Source of the DNA: Eutreptiella sp. 'Long Island Sound 2002'
Taxonomy: Eukaryota; Euglenozoa; Euglenophyceae; Eutreptiales; Eutreptiaceae
Direction: 5' to 3'
DNA: 64,000 nt
Assembly (NCBI GenBank): GCA_964036045.1
Contig: OZ038379.1
Location: 112,972,611 to 113,036,610, forward strand
Shown here one piece after another: positions 22,019-33,596 of this stretch. Position 1 is the stretch's first letter. Every line of letters starts with the position of its first letter. Both the position numbers and the translations under genes were made by a program. Under the pieces are notes generated by a model. It searched no databases. It was not told where the DNA came from and saw only the letters and a program-made list of their open reading frames with translations.

Positions 22019-25000
22019 GGTGACTACTAACAATGACAAACACTCTAAGATTGTGAAACACGTTGTGTGCGGTTTGAGCGTAGTGAGCACTCACGGCTCT
22101 TCAACTTAACAAGGAGGCAGTGGCGTACATGACGCATTAATTTCACCGGCCCCAAAACATTTGGGTGGAATGCACAGTGCCCAGATAATATGTATCTATT
22201 TAGTCTACGGGTTTTAGTGGGGTGGCGCTTTGGCCCCTCCAACACTTTGTGTCCCATGGTGAGTTCCTTTGCTCGGCAACAATATGACATCCACTGTTGT
22301 GTTTGCGCACATTGCAATTGCTTGTACATGGAGTTTCATGTGGTCCACAAACTCGGGGGCAGCTACTCCAAGTGTACATCGATGGCATCGGTTTCAAGTC
22401 TGCTAGCGTGTTTGGGTTCAAGTGCACCAAACTGCTGTCTCAACAAGGGGATTGCATGCAACACCGACAAAGCGATGAAGATCATGACACAGTGACACGA
22501 CTTCATTTGTTTTGAACACACAGTGCCAGAAAAACCACCGCGAGCCTACACTAGTACATCAAATGCCATGCCTACCCTTGGGGGGGAGGGGAGGCGTCAA
22601 GTGATGCACCAGTGGGGGGGGGGGGGGGACAATTGCACAACACACACCAAGACCTTCCGAGGCAAAATCCGTGGCTTATCGGTCGCTTGCTGTACAAGGC
22701 TTCAGGATACACACCGACATGTGCAGATGCCGATGGGTCATGCACATGATGCAAAAAAGAAAATACTCACAATGCACAGCACTGAATCATCAATCTGCTA
22801 CCTGTCCCTATTGCTGAACAAAGATAGTGCAAATTTGCCTATTGGGGTCCCACACAATCTTGAACTGCCACACATGCTGCCCAGGAACGGTAGAGATGCG
22901 AGCCGGCTTCAGGCTTCAGGCTTCAGGGTGGGGGGGTGCATCAATGTCACATTTCACATGATCGCCATAGCGCAATTGCAAGACATCCGTGTCCAAGCTC
23001 ATGTGCACGTCTTGGACCATTGCACTCCTTGGACCTTTGAAACGTTCTCTGGAGGCATTGTGGTGTACAATGTCTGTTCTACAAAGCAGCTTGTGATGGC
23101 CATTGTGCCATTGCCCTCTCGCCCGAGGGGGCTTGACTGGGGGGGGGGGGGGGGGGCGCGAAGGCATACGAAGCCTCTGGTGTGCGGGTTGAATGCTTTC
23201 ACCAAAGGACACACGGTGCCACAAATCTCTGATCCTCAAGCCGTGAAAGGGCCCTAAAAATGAATCACTGCTCTTCAGTGCTAGCCGAGCTACTCCGTCT
23301 ATTGGGCTCAGAAAGATCAATCACAAATATCTCGAATGAGGACCTATAGGCCGACATATGAGTCGGCATAAGAGAAATGAAACGTTATGCCGAAATGTAA
23401 CAGTGTAAAAGCTGCATCAAGTATGGAGTTTTGCTTGGGGGGATCCAAGCTTGCTTTTCATTTGGTGTTGTCTGTGGGCGATGTTGTTGACCATCATTAT
23501 TGCAGCAAGTACGCGTTGTCAATAATTACGACACATCTTCAACAGAGTTCGCTCATGAGCTAATCCCCCACCTAATTTCTTGGAACTAGGAAAAATGTGC
23601 CCAACTTTTATGTCAGCCACACACACTAAGGGACCGCAGTTGGCAAATTGGTGCTCCTCCAATGTCCGCATTGATGGTGTTCATCAAACTGTCATAAGTC
23701 CTGGAGCAGCCTATCATAAGAGCCTCCTTCAAAGCCTGGCATACCTGGCCACATGAAGAGAACAACATTTCCACTGCGTGAGTGAATATGTGCAAAAGAA
23801 CTACTAAGACGCCGCATCCCGTTTTGAAATTATGTTGCACTGTTGTTTCACTTTGACAAAGGAGAGGAAAAGTGTTGTCAAGAGGGGTATCCAATATGCT
23901 AGCAGATGAGGACTGAATTTTTGTGAGTAGGGGTGGGGATTGAGCTTTAGCATACATATTGGGGGCCGTGAACTAATTTCCAACCGGGGATGAACCAAGA
24001 AGGGCACACTTCTTGACATGGACTCTGACTGCATGATTAGTGCGCCATTCCAATCCATTTTGTGCATTTGATGTGAAATCCTCGATCCTACGCCCCCCCC
24101 CCCGCTCAACCACCATGGAACATTTACCACAGAATAGTTTATCCCACCCCACCCCGCCCCCACCACTAAATGTCCCCGGGGACCCAAACAGCGATGTACT
24201 ACAAGAGAGGAGGGGGGGGGGGAGAGGGGGGTCTCATCCCTCTCTCATCCCCCAACTCCTTCTTCACGCCTTTTGCTTGTTCATTGAGTTACTTGACCAC
24301 AAGGTCACATTCCCCTCTTTCGATGTGCGTGGACATCACTATGCAATCTACCTAGACGCACTGGCAGACTTGAAATTGTTGCCCACCATAGGAACATGCC
24401 ATGGCATGTGAAATGTAGAGAATATGCGGTAATGTTGATAGTCGCCGCCCCAAAAATTCTGGGCCGAATGAATATCCGGGCACTATGCAATCTACCTATG
24501 TACACATGGCGGACTTGTCATTGTTGAACCCACCATGGGATGAGAAGTGTTGAGAGCGTGCGGTATTATTGATAGCAGCTGCCTGCAAAATTTGGGGCCG
24601 AATGGACCTGCCGAATCCAAGCACTATGGAATCAACCTGTGTACACACACCAGCGGACTTGAAATTGTTGCCAAGCCTAGGAACCCACCATGGAATATGA
24701 AGTGTTGAGAGCGTGCAGTATTACTCATAGTAAGTACCCCCAGATTCCTGGGCTCTCCTTGTGCTAGCAACCCTGCATGATTGTGAAATCGATGTTGACC
24801 ATCAAATTGTCTCCAAGAAGTCCACTTGAGCTTCACAAGATGTTTCCTCGCGGTTGCCGCCTGCGTTGTCTGATGCCGCCTGCCATGTAACGTCCATTGG
24901 CCAGCCATGAATGATATACTGGCCAGACCACTAGTCGAATGGCAAATTTACATGGTAAATGTGTAAATTTTACAACAATGCCCGTTTTTTTTTGGCCGTG

Positions 25001-25861
25001 GCCGTCTGTATATGTGTTTATAGGTGACAGGATCCTATGCTTGGAAACAATTTCAATTCCGCGTGTGCGCAAATTGCATAGTTGCTTGCATATGGCAAGT
25101 CCATTCAGCCCAGAATTTGAGGGGCAGGTACTGTTTCCCCACGGCGCATGCTCTCGATACTTCTTATCCCAGTTCCTATGCCTGACAACATTTTCAAGTC
25201 CGCCACGACCACACAAAACAATGTGGACAGTGCATGGCATTGCTCAGTGAGGAAAACACCACACACCCCAGCAAGGAGATGGAGGCGTCAAGGGGTCGGT
25301 CGGCAGGTTAGGTTCTTTTTTGTGCTGTTACACTGCGGGTGTTGGGGCCCAGAATCAAAGTGGCATACACAGTAACTCAGCCCAGCAGTTCACAGCAGGC
25401 AGACAAAGACCGTCAGTGGCACGTAGCACAACACAACGTTTTGTCTGAAATCCTCCAAAACTCTTCAAAGAGCAGAGAAACCCTCAGCAATCCCCACCAA
25501 GCACTGGGTCACTAGGCTCCCGGGTGGTATCTAGCAGTACATAGTAGCTCGACCCAGGAGTACAGAGCAGTCATAAAGAAAAATGCTAGCGGTATGCTGC
25601 AGTTCAAAACCCACTCAACCTCAGGTCTAGTAGGTTGGCTGCCTGCCAAAAAACCAGTGCATGTACATAAATACCTCAAACAACATCATCTTCCAATGGA
25701 TGTCGAACAGATGATATTTATTTCACCCATCGCCAGCACACCAAGCAAGCAGTTGTCACTCTGCAACATCCTCATGGAACAAGCCCCAGAGATGCTCACA
25801 GCCAGAGGCAAACCTGCAAAGATGGGCCAAAACGAAAATGCACACAGCCATGCACTTTGCC
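22019..25861. other. Non-coding region with diverged ~150-bp repeats
   Basis: I find no gene. Three diverged direct units start near 24,335, 24,482 and 24,622; each has CACTATGCAATCTACCT, a CAAC-rich core and GGGCCGAATG. An inverted relative lies at about 25,065-25,210 and a fainter one at 22,150-22,420. Homopolymer G or C runs of 9-14 occur at about 22,616, 23,140, 24,092 and 24,211. Confidence 0.5.
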
Positions 25862-26532
25862 CTCTGGCCTGGCGGGAAGACGGCCCAGCCTGGCGGGAAG
25901 ACAGCCCCGGCCTGGGCGGGAAGATGGTCCAGCCTGGGCGGGAAGGCCCAGCCTGGCGGGAAGACGGCCCATCCTGGCGGGAAAGCCCAGCCTGGCAGAA
26001 AGACGGCACAGCCTGGCGGGAAGACGGCCCAGCCTGGCGGGAAGATGGCCCCAGCCTGGGCGGGAAGACGGTCCAGCCTGGGCGGGAAGGCCCAGCCTGG
26101 CGGGAAGGCTCAGCCTAGTGGCGGGGAGGCCCAACCTGGTGGCGGGGAGGCCCAGCCTGGCGGGAAGACAGCCCAGCCTGGCGGGAAGATGGCCCCGGCC
26201 TGGGCGGGAAGACGGTCCAGCCTGGGCGGGAGGGCCCGGCCTGGCGAGAAGGCCCAGCCTAGTGGCGGGGAGGCCCAACTTGGTGGCGGGGAGGCCCAGC
26301 CTGGCGGAAAGACAGCCCAGCCTGGCGGAAAGACGGCCCAGCCTTGCAGGGAGGGCCCGCCCTGGCGGCGGGAGGGCCCCGCCTGGCGGCGGGAAGGCCC
26401 AGCCTGGCGGGAAGACAGCCCAGCCTGGCGGGAAGACGGCCCAGCATGGCGGGAAGGCCCAGCCTGGCAGAAAGACGGCACAGCCTGGCGGGAAGACAGC
26501 CCAGCCTGGCAGGAAGACGGCCAAGCCTGGCA
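25862..26532. repeat. GC-rich minisatellite, CAGCCTGGCGGGAAG units
   Basis: About thirty imperfect units of roughly 18-27 bp are built on CAGCCTGGCGGGAAGACGGCC. Several frames are open on both strands and would encode low-complexity Pro/Gly/Arg or Ala/Arg/Leu repeats. I regard these as repeat artefacts. It abuts the 181-bp satellite. Confidence 0.85.
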
Positions 26533-28095
26533 CACGACGTGATCCCATGTTTTTGCGCCCGAAAAATTTGAAAATTTTGGGAAATTGTTTTATGCCTGTA
26601 TGTCTACCGCAGCAATGCCTGGCCCTTGTTTATGGGCTCCCACCCCCTGGAGATCCCTTGTTCAGGGAGAGTCCAGGGTGGTGGGTCAGGCTGCAGAGTG
26701 TAGGCCACAGACACAGAACATGTTCCCATGTTTTTGTGCCCGAAAACTTTGAAAATTTTAGGAAATTGATTTATGCCTATATGTCTACCCCAGCAATGCC
26801 TGGCCCTTGTGTATGGGCTCCCACCCCCTGGAGATCCCTTGTTCAGGGAGAGTCCAGGGTGGTGGGTAAGGCTGCAGAGTGTAGGCCACAGACACAGAAC
26901 GTGTTCCCATGTTTTTGTGCCTGAAAACTTTGAAAATTTTAGGAAATTGATTTATGTCTATATGTCTACCCCAGCAATGCCTGGCCCTTGTGTATGGGCT
27001 CCCACCCCCTGGAGATCCCTTGTTCAGGGAGAGTCCAGGGTGGTGGGTCAGGCTGCAGAGTGTAGGCCACAGACACAGAACATGTTCCCATGTTTTTGTG
27101 CCGGAAAACTTTGAAAATTTTAGGAAATTGTTTTATGTCTATATGTCTACCCCGGCAATGCCTGGCCCTTGTGTATGGGCTCCCACCCCCTGGAGATCCC
27201 TTGTTCAGGGAGAGTCCAGGGTGGTGGGTCAGGCTGCAGAGTGTAGGCCACAGACACAGAACGTGTTCCCATTGTTTTGTGCCTGAAAACTTTGAAAATT
27301 TTAGGAAATTGTTTTATGCCTATATGTCTACCCCAGCAATGCCTGGCCCTTGTGTATGGGCTCCCACCCCCTGGAGATCCCTTGTTCAGGGAGAGTCCAG
27401 GGTGGTGGGTCAGGCTGCAGAGTGTAGGCCACAGACACAGAACGTGTTCCCATTGTTTTGTGCCTGAAAACTTTGAAAATTTTAGGAAATTGTTTTATTC
27501 CTATATGTCTACCCCAGCAATGCCTGGCCCTTGTGTATGGGCTCCCACCCCCTGGAGATCCCTTGTTCAGGGAGAGTCCAGGGTGGTGGGTCAGGCTGCA
27601 GAGTGTAGGCCACAGACACAGAACGTGTTCCCATTGTTTTGTGCCTGAAAACTTTGAAAATTTTAGGAAATTGTTTTATGCCTATATGTCTACCCCAGCA
27701 ATGCCTGGCCCTTGTGTATGGGCTCCCACCCCCTGGAGATCCCTTGTTCAGGGAGAGTCCAGGGTGGTGGGTCAGGCTGCAGAGTGTAGGCCACAGACAC
27801 AGAACGTGTTCCCATTGTTTTGTGCCTGAAAACTTTGAAAATTTTAGGAAATTGTTTTATGCCTATATGTCTACCCCAGCAATGCCTGGCCCTTGTGTAT
27901 GGGCTCCCACCCCCTGGAGATCCCTTGTTCAGGGAGAGTCCAGGGTGGTGGGTCAGGCTGCAGAGTGTAGGCCACAGACACAGAACGTGTTCCCATGTTT
28001 TTGTCCCCGAAAACTTTGAAAATTTTAGGAAATTGTTTTATGCCTATATGTCTACCCCAGCAATGCCTGGCCCTTGTGTATGGGCTCCCACCCCC
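26533..28095. repeat. 181-bp satellite array
   Basis: Eight full units plus a 106-bp partial unit recur with an exact 181-bp period from about 26,541 and differ by only a few bases each. Because 181 is not a multiple of three, the open frames simply shift unit by unit, so there is no protein gene. E3 interrupts the array; 38,675-38,736 is the continuation on the other side. Confidence 0.95.
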
Positions 28096-28349
28096 TGTAG
28101 CCGCCAGCATGCAGCGACGGAAGTCGCCTGAGCATTTCGTGTTATTTAGCGATAATCATGAGATTTAGCGCTGTGCAGTGCAGTTTCGATTGTGGAAGTT
28201 TCATTCCAAAATACAACGATTTTCTGTCACTGCATAGGTTCCTGTTATGTTCGAAATGGCTTTGGTGCTCGTCCACTGATCTGTTTGGCTTTGGGTAAGC
28301 ATTGGAGTAATTCTAGGACAAGACATCAAGGAGGACTTGGACTAGTACA
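28096..28349 (+). repeat. E3 5' LTR
   Basis: A 254-bp direct repeat beginning TGTAGCCGCC and ending GACTAGTACA. By eye it is identical to the copy at 38,421-38,674. It is short compared with the LTRs of E1 and E2. Confidence 0.92.
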
Positions 28350-28365
28350 TGGTAGCAATTTGGCA
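28350..28365 (+). other. E3 primer-binding site
   Basis: TGGTAGCAATTTGG starts immediately after the LTR. Its first eight bases complement the 3' end TGCTACCA of animal-type initiator methionine tRNA; the rest does not match it well, so the primer assignment is tentative. Confidence 0.55.
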
Positions 28366-28472
28366 ATACGGTTCGATCTCGAGCGCCTTAGATTTCGAGC
28401 ATTGGTTGGGCATTTGATCACGAGTTCTAAAAAGAGGTAACTCCGTGACGTTTGTTTGGTACACCTTCCACT

Positions 28473-31412
28473 ATGGATCCTTCCAACTCGTCTCACTTAC
28501 TCCTTGAGGGTCCGGTTGATCACTCGAGGCAATTGGAGTATGGTTCTCAACAAGAAGAGGATCATATGGAGACGAGTTTTGGCGATCGCCGTATTCGACG
28601 CCTTCGTTGGGAGGACGCCGAGGGACGGAGATATGAAGCCATGGAAGCCGAAATCCGTGAAGGTATACATCCCCAACGCTTTGAAGTGTTGGGAGATGTA
28701 GTTCAAAATATCATTCAATTCCTCCATGAACAACGGCTTAACATTGACGTCATGCATAGTGATGTAGATCAACGCATATCACGAATTGTGCATGTGGGTG
28801 ATTCCCTTCTTGCTCGTGTCGTTGATGTTGATGGAGACATAAATGAGGTCAAAAAGACATTATCCAACATGGAACAACAATATGGGAAAAATAATCATAC
28901 AATGTCGTCGGAAATGGAGTCGTTGAATGCTCGTGTTCGGTGGCTTTATCGCCAAGTATCTTCGTTAGTTGGGCGACATGAAGCATCTCCATCGAAAAAT
29001 CCTTATGTTCCTTTGATTCAACAAATTCAAACGGACATATCGACGCTCAAATTACGGCGTAACGCACTCTCGGTGGAGGATATTAAAGTGCAATTGGGTC
29101 CATGGGTTCGTGAGATCATCACCAAGGCGTTGGAACCATTTGGGGTCGAGATGCGCAATGAAGTTCGTGGTCATCGGAAAAATTTGAATGGAGACATTAG
29201 TGTTGCCGTTGGGGATTGCGAATCTCAATTGAACAAGCGCATTGACTCCATCCAGAGTTCCATTCAAACGCTTGTTCGTGACGGACGCATTGGCACTCTT
29301 GGGGAACGTGTTGACGAGATTGAGCGAGTCGTGGAGAAGTTGAACGCGAGCAACGAGTCGATTAAAAACCTTGAGCAGCGTTTGAATGAGTCCTTTGTGC
29401 CATTTGGTGATTTTGATAAACACTCTAAGAGTGTTTTGAACCAACTTGTGGAAATGAAAGCGGAGTTGGATCATGGCATGAGCGTTTATGGTCGGCGTGA
29501 TCCGACATCGCTTGACGCTATGGTCAAACATGAATTTTCTTTGCATAAGAATTCTTTGATGGCGGAGGTACGAGAGTCATCCGCACAATATATTTCACAG
29601 CTTGAGGAAAGGGTCATGACTAGGATGGAGGATGAGGTTCGACGGTTGATGATTCATGAACAATTGTCTTCAACGGATGGTTCTTTGAAAACTAGAACAA
29701 CGGTCTCGCCGGTGGATGATGATCGTTTGACTAAGTTGGGAGGTGATATCGAAGAGGTGCAACAAATGTTGCAATCGGCTCAAAGTGAATTATTAGAGTT
29801 CCGACAATTAGTCGATGGTTTTGGGTCTCATGAGGTGCATGAGTCCCATGATTCACATCAACAATTGTCCCTTCCTTCACATTGGCCTTCGTCCACAGAA
29901 TCGGGCGCTGGACCGAAGGAAGTAAAGAAGGAATTCATTAATCAACCGAGTCACGAGGTGAAACAAGGGTCCGACACGGAGAAGGTAAGCCGATTCGGTG
30001 ACTTCGTTCATCGCATTGGTATGCCTCCTTCTTTTGAGTCGGGCGCCATGAAAGCGTCTGATTTTGTATCAAATAGTTCCCACCCTGAAGGGTCACGCAA
30101 TGTGTTCGGGGGTAAGTTCTCTCCCGGGCCACTGGCACAACGACCTAAAAGGGAAGGGGCCGGGTTGATTGGTGAGAAACAAGTTCGTTTTCATGATTTG
30201 CACCGATTTTTTTCAGTGCACCCCGAGGCACAGCCGGAGAATGAGGACAACCCCACCAGTACAGGAACCGAAGCCCACATAAGGGGATTGTTCTCAAGTG
30301 ATCGGGGGGATATGGATAACGACTTTGGGTTGCTGGATCGAGACACTAAGAAAGACATTCAACGTTTTATTAAGAGACCTACGTTTGATGGAGATTACGC
30401 TACGTTTTTTCATTTTGAACGACACTGGGACTATTGGTTGAAATATTGGTCGGCCTCCCTTACCCCCGAACTCCGCACACTCGCGCTCCTCTCGGCCTTG
30501 CAGAGTGAGGACGCGGCGGCTTTTTGGGATTGTGTCACGGAATTGGGGTGGGGGTATGACCATATTTGGGCAATGCTCAAGGAAGAGGCTGCCGAGTTGC
30601 AAAATCCTCATGTCCTTGAGCAAGAAAGGAAAGATACTACCCCACCCAATCGACTCCCCATGCCACATAGGAGATGGTTTTTGAAGTTTCAGGTTCTGTT
30701 TAATCGTGTTGGTACGATTTCTGCCCAAACGGCCAAGAAGACCTATATGGATGCTCTGGCCAGGGCTAAATGCTTTCAGAAAGAGGTGAGTGAGTTGTTG
30801 GAGGTGGAAGCCATGTATGGTGAGTCCACCTTTCAGGAAGCGCATTCATTCATTCTCCGTAAATTAGTGTTGCGTAGGCGTGCGGAGGTATTGGCTAAGC
30901 GATATGGGTCTGGTGTTGGGACAGAAAACATCGATGATGAAACTATTGGGAACCTCAGGGGTCGGAGACCAGCGAACAATGATGATCGTGGGAGTGGGAA
31001 AGGACGACCGCGACAGCAAGGTGGTAAGGGACGCTCGCAATCCGAACCCCCCAAATGCACCACGTGTGGTAAGGCGCACAACGGATCGTGTTGGATAGTG
31101 GATAAAACACATTGGCCAAAAAGTTGGAAGGAACGAAAACAAGTTCCACACAAGACGATTATGCAGCGTTTAAAGGACCAAAAGTGCATTTGGTGTGGTG
31201 GGGATCACCTGGGTGTGAAATGTGAGCAGAATCCCTTCCGTAAGGACACGGCGCGGGGTAAACAGGACAAGAATACACCCGAGGCCAAGAAGGGGCCATA
31301 CCCCCCGTGTAAGCACTGTGGCAAGACTAATCATACCGAGGCGTCTTGCTTTACTGCGCATCCAGAGTTGAGGCAGCAATGGCGAAAGTCTAAAGATAAG
31401 AAAAGCCCGTAA
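28473..31412 (+). CDS. gag: E3 gag with three zinc knuckles
   Basis: I take the first ATG (MDPSNSSHLL); the frame is open slightly further upstream. The protein is about 979 residues, long for gag. The N-terminal half is rich in heptad-like, charged helices, suggesting a coiled coil. A capsid-like region with conserved Trp (FFHFERHWDYWLKYWSASL) lies around residues 640-800. Three Cys/His knuckles close the protein: CTTCGKAHNGSC, CIWCGGDHLGVKC and CKHCGKTNHTEASC. The TAA at 31,410-31,412 is the only barrier to the protease, which is in the same frame. Confidence 0.88.
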   Translation: MDPSNSSHLLLEGPVDHSRQLEYGSQQEEDHMETSFGDRRIRRLRWEDAEGRRYEAMEAEIREGIHPQRFEVLGDVVQNIIQFLHEQRLNIDVMHSDVDQRISRIVHVGDSLLARVVDVDGDINEVKKTLSNMEQQYGKNNHTMSSEMESLNARVRWLYRQVSSLVGRHEASPSKNPYVPLIQQIQTDISTLKLRRNALSVEDIKVQLGPWVREIITKALEPFGVEMRNEVRGHRKNLNGDISVAVGDCESQLNKRIDSIQSSIQTLVRDGRIGTLGERVDEIERVVEKLNASNESIKNLEQRLNESFVPFGDFDKHSKSVLNQLVEMKAELDHGMSVYGRRDPTSLDAMVKHEFSLHKNSLMAEVRESSAQYISQLEERVMTRMEDEVRRLMIHEQLSSTDGSLKTRTTVSPVDDDRLTKLGGDIEEVQQMLQSAQSELLEFRQLVDGFGSHEVHESHDSHQQLSLPSHWPSSTESGAGPKEVKKEFINQPSHEVKQGSDTEKVSRFGDFVHRIGMPPSFESGAMKASDFVSNSSHPEGSRNVFGGKFSPGPLAQRPKREGAGLIGEKQVRFHDLHRFFSVHPEAQPENEDNPTSTGTEAHIRGLFSSDRGDMDNDFGLLDRDTKKDIQRFIKRPTFDGDYATFFHFERHWDYWLKYWSASLTPELRTLALLSALQSEDAAAFWDCVTELGWGYDHIWAMLKEEAAELQNPHVLEQERKDTTPPNRLPMPHRRWFLKFQVLFNRVGTISAQTAKKTYMDALARAKCFQKEVSELLEVEAMYGESTFQEAHSFILRKLVLRRRAEVLAKRYGSGVGTENIDDETIGNLRGRRPANNDDRGSGKGRPRQQGGKGRSQSEPPKCTTCGKAHNGSCWIVDKTHWPKSWKERKQVPHKTIMQRLKDQKCIWCGGDHLGVKCEQNPFRKDTARGKQDKNTPEAKKGPYPPCKHCGKTNHTEASCFTAHPELRQQWRKSKDKKSP

Positions 31413-33596
31413 GGGGGTGGAGATCATGGGGCAATCTCTGCTAAATGTAAGTCCCTGCTTGAGGCTCAGTTCCCGGGTGATTTGGCGCAGCAGTCACAAA
31501 TTAAATTGGTTGACTGCAGGGAGGGCATCCTGAGATTGCGCCGCCGTTTTGGGAGACGGGTAAAATCAAGGGAACGACGTGAGCTGTGGATAGAAGTGGA
31601 CGTGGACTTTGGTGAATATGGCGTTAAACGCATACGTGCATTAATTGACACGGGTTGTGAGGTATTTGCTGTAGGGAAGCGCAGTGCTTTCCCTGAGGGT
31701 TCACTGAGACCAGCCAGGAGGCCCCTTGCCCTCAGTGCTGTGGGGTCACAACCGGTGCCAGGCGGGACTGAGGGCGCGCAAGTGAATATTTCTTTGCCTG
31801 TGTGTCATTATCTGGGTCCTCTGCAGTGTGTGTGCATGGATGCGTGGATTTACTGAGCGGACGTTACCCCTGAGTTGATCCTGGGTTATCCCTTTTTAGT
31901 GGCGTATGGGCTCACTGTGGACACAGTGAAACACTGTGTTCTGCCGATGGAGTGTATTGACGTGCAGCCCTCAAGAATGATATGCCAGAGGGTGCAGTGT
32001 GTCAATGGGTCTGTTGCCTCCGTTCAGGTACGGAAGGTGGAACGCGAGTCGAAGGAACAATTCAGTGACCGGTCGCGTGGACACCAGTCCGACCAAGGTC
32101 TCTGTTTACATACTTCGGCACAGGATACCCCCCCCCATGGGGAGGGCAGGGGTCAGCCGGTCTGCGAAACTCAGATCGCTGGACAGTCTGACCAGAGTGC
32201 TGTGGGCGACCTACAGGTGCAAGTTCAGATGCTCACGAAGCATGGGCAAATACCCACGCATGGATCAGCAGGGGCAGCGGGTTTCGATGTGTATGCAGCA
32301 CATCCTTCAGAAATTCGGCCTGGCTGTCGGCGTGTGGTGCAGCTGGATATCGCATTGTCGATACCAGCAGGGTTCTATGCTCAGCTGCAGCCCAGGTCGG
32401 GCCTTGCTAAGAATAAGTGTATTGACGTCGCGGCTGGCGTCATTGATTCTGATTTCCGAGGGAATATTGGTGTTCTTTTGGTGAATAACGGTACCGAGAA
32501 ATATATGGTCTCAGTGGGAGACCGCATTGCGCAACTTCTTTTTAAACCTGTAGCCCAACCTGAACTACAGGAGGTTGCTGAATTACCTCCGTCAGGCCGA
32601 GGGGCTGCAGGGTTTGGGAGCACCGGCGTTGAGCAGGTGCAAAGGGGCGTGGGATGCTCGGCGAACCAAGTGGCGGCGCACAGTGCGTGCACGTGCTGTC
32701 ACAAAGGGGAAAATGAGCAGGCCTCGCGTCCTATATGCATGATACGTGTATGTCATGGCATGACACATGATCAAGTGCGTTCACACGAAATATTGACGGA
32801 CTCAGAAGAGCTGGAGATTGGGGAGGTGCAATTGCCTGCTTGTAACTGCAGGGTGCCTCCCGCCAGTTCAGACGAGAGAACCGTCCGAGGAGTCCAACAG
32901 AAGTCAGGATTTCAGGTACCACCCGATTGCTTTGCAGGAGGTTGGGGACTCACAAGGGGGTGGGGTGACCAGAACTCGGAGACCGTCGCGCCCGAGGACA
33001 CGCCGGCCGGGTGTCCAAATGCTCAGGTGTCGAAGCTTTCACGGGTTCCTGCAGCCCCTACCACGGCAAGCGAACGACTGCAAATCAGGCGCTCAGCGCA
33101 TAGGAAGAAAGTTGACAATCGCTTGTCGCTCCTACCCTCAGCACGGCGTCAGTTTATACAGTGGGCACACAGGACGAATGGTGAGGATCCACAGGTGGTG
33201 ACAGATTTTTTTGACGTGTTTGCACAGAATGGAGATCGTGCCATGAGTCAGCCATGGACTGGCAAATGTTTATTTTTGCACCCGCGGCCTGAAGAGCTAA
33301 AGGACACGGTAGAAAAGATACTGCTGGATGGAGCCAAGGGTATTCTTGTGCTCCCCGTGTGGAAAAACATGCCACACTTTTGGAGTGTTGGCGAGGTGGC
33401 CATTGACTGGTGGGATTGCCCCCCAGAGATGCCTATATATCAGGGGGCTAAGCCACGATGGGCGACCCGTGTCGTCTTGTTTGATGCGTTGGCTGCCCTG
33501 GACATGGATGCAGGGATGGACAGATGGGCGGGAGTCCAGGAGGATGAGTTCTCAGGTGATCCAGAGAGCGTGGACCCCCCCCCCCCTGCCACATGA
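31413..33596 (+). pseudogene. E3 protease, dUTPase and extra domain
   Basis: This is in frame with gag after its TAA. Aspartic protease: LIDTGCEV (about 31,645) and LILGYPFL, with an in-frame TGA at 31,854-31,856 between them. A complete dUTPase follows (about 32,215-32,632) with all five family motifs: AGFDVYA, PRSGLA, GVIDSDFRG, GDRIAQLLF and RGAAGFGSTG. A linker leads to a domain at about 33,185-33,440 (FDVFAQNGD ... LHPRPEELKDTVEKILLDGA ... LPVW ... WW). The frame ends at TGA 33,594-33,596, overlapping the ATG of the RT frame by four bases (ATGA). The dUTPase would keep dUTP out of the cDNA. Whether the TGA in the protease is a mutation or is read through cannot be decided here. Confidence 0.8.

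Noticed and set aside
23613-23957. 114-residue minus-strand frame
   Set aside because: No domain, splice support or repeat relation; composition is not distinct from the surroundings.
25857-26924. 355-residue plus-strand reading frame and long minus-strand frames over the minisatellite
   Set aside because: They arise from a stop-free GC-rich tandem repeat and are open on both strands; there is no start context, domain or splice evidence.
26773-28131. Seven overlapping ~120-residue frames with the same peptide
   Set aside because: The 181-bp satellite shifts frame at every unit, so the same peptide recurs by repetition; it is not a gene family.
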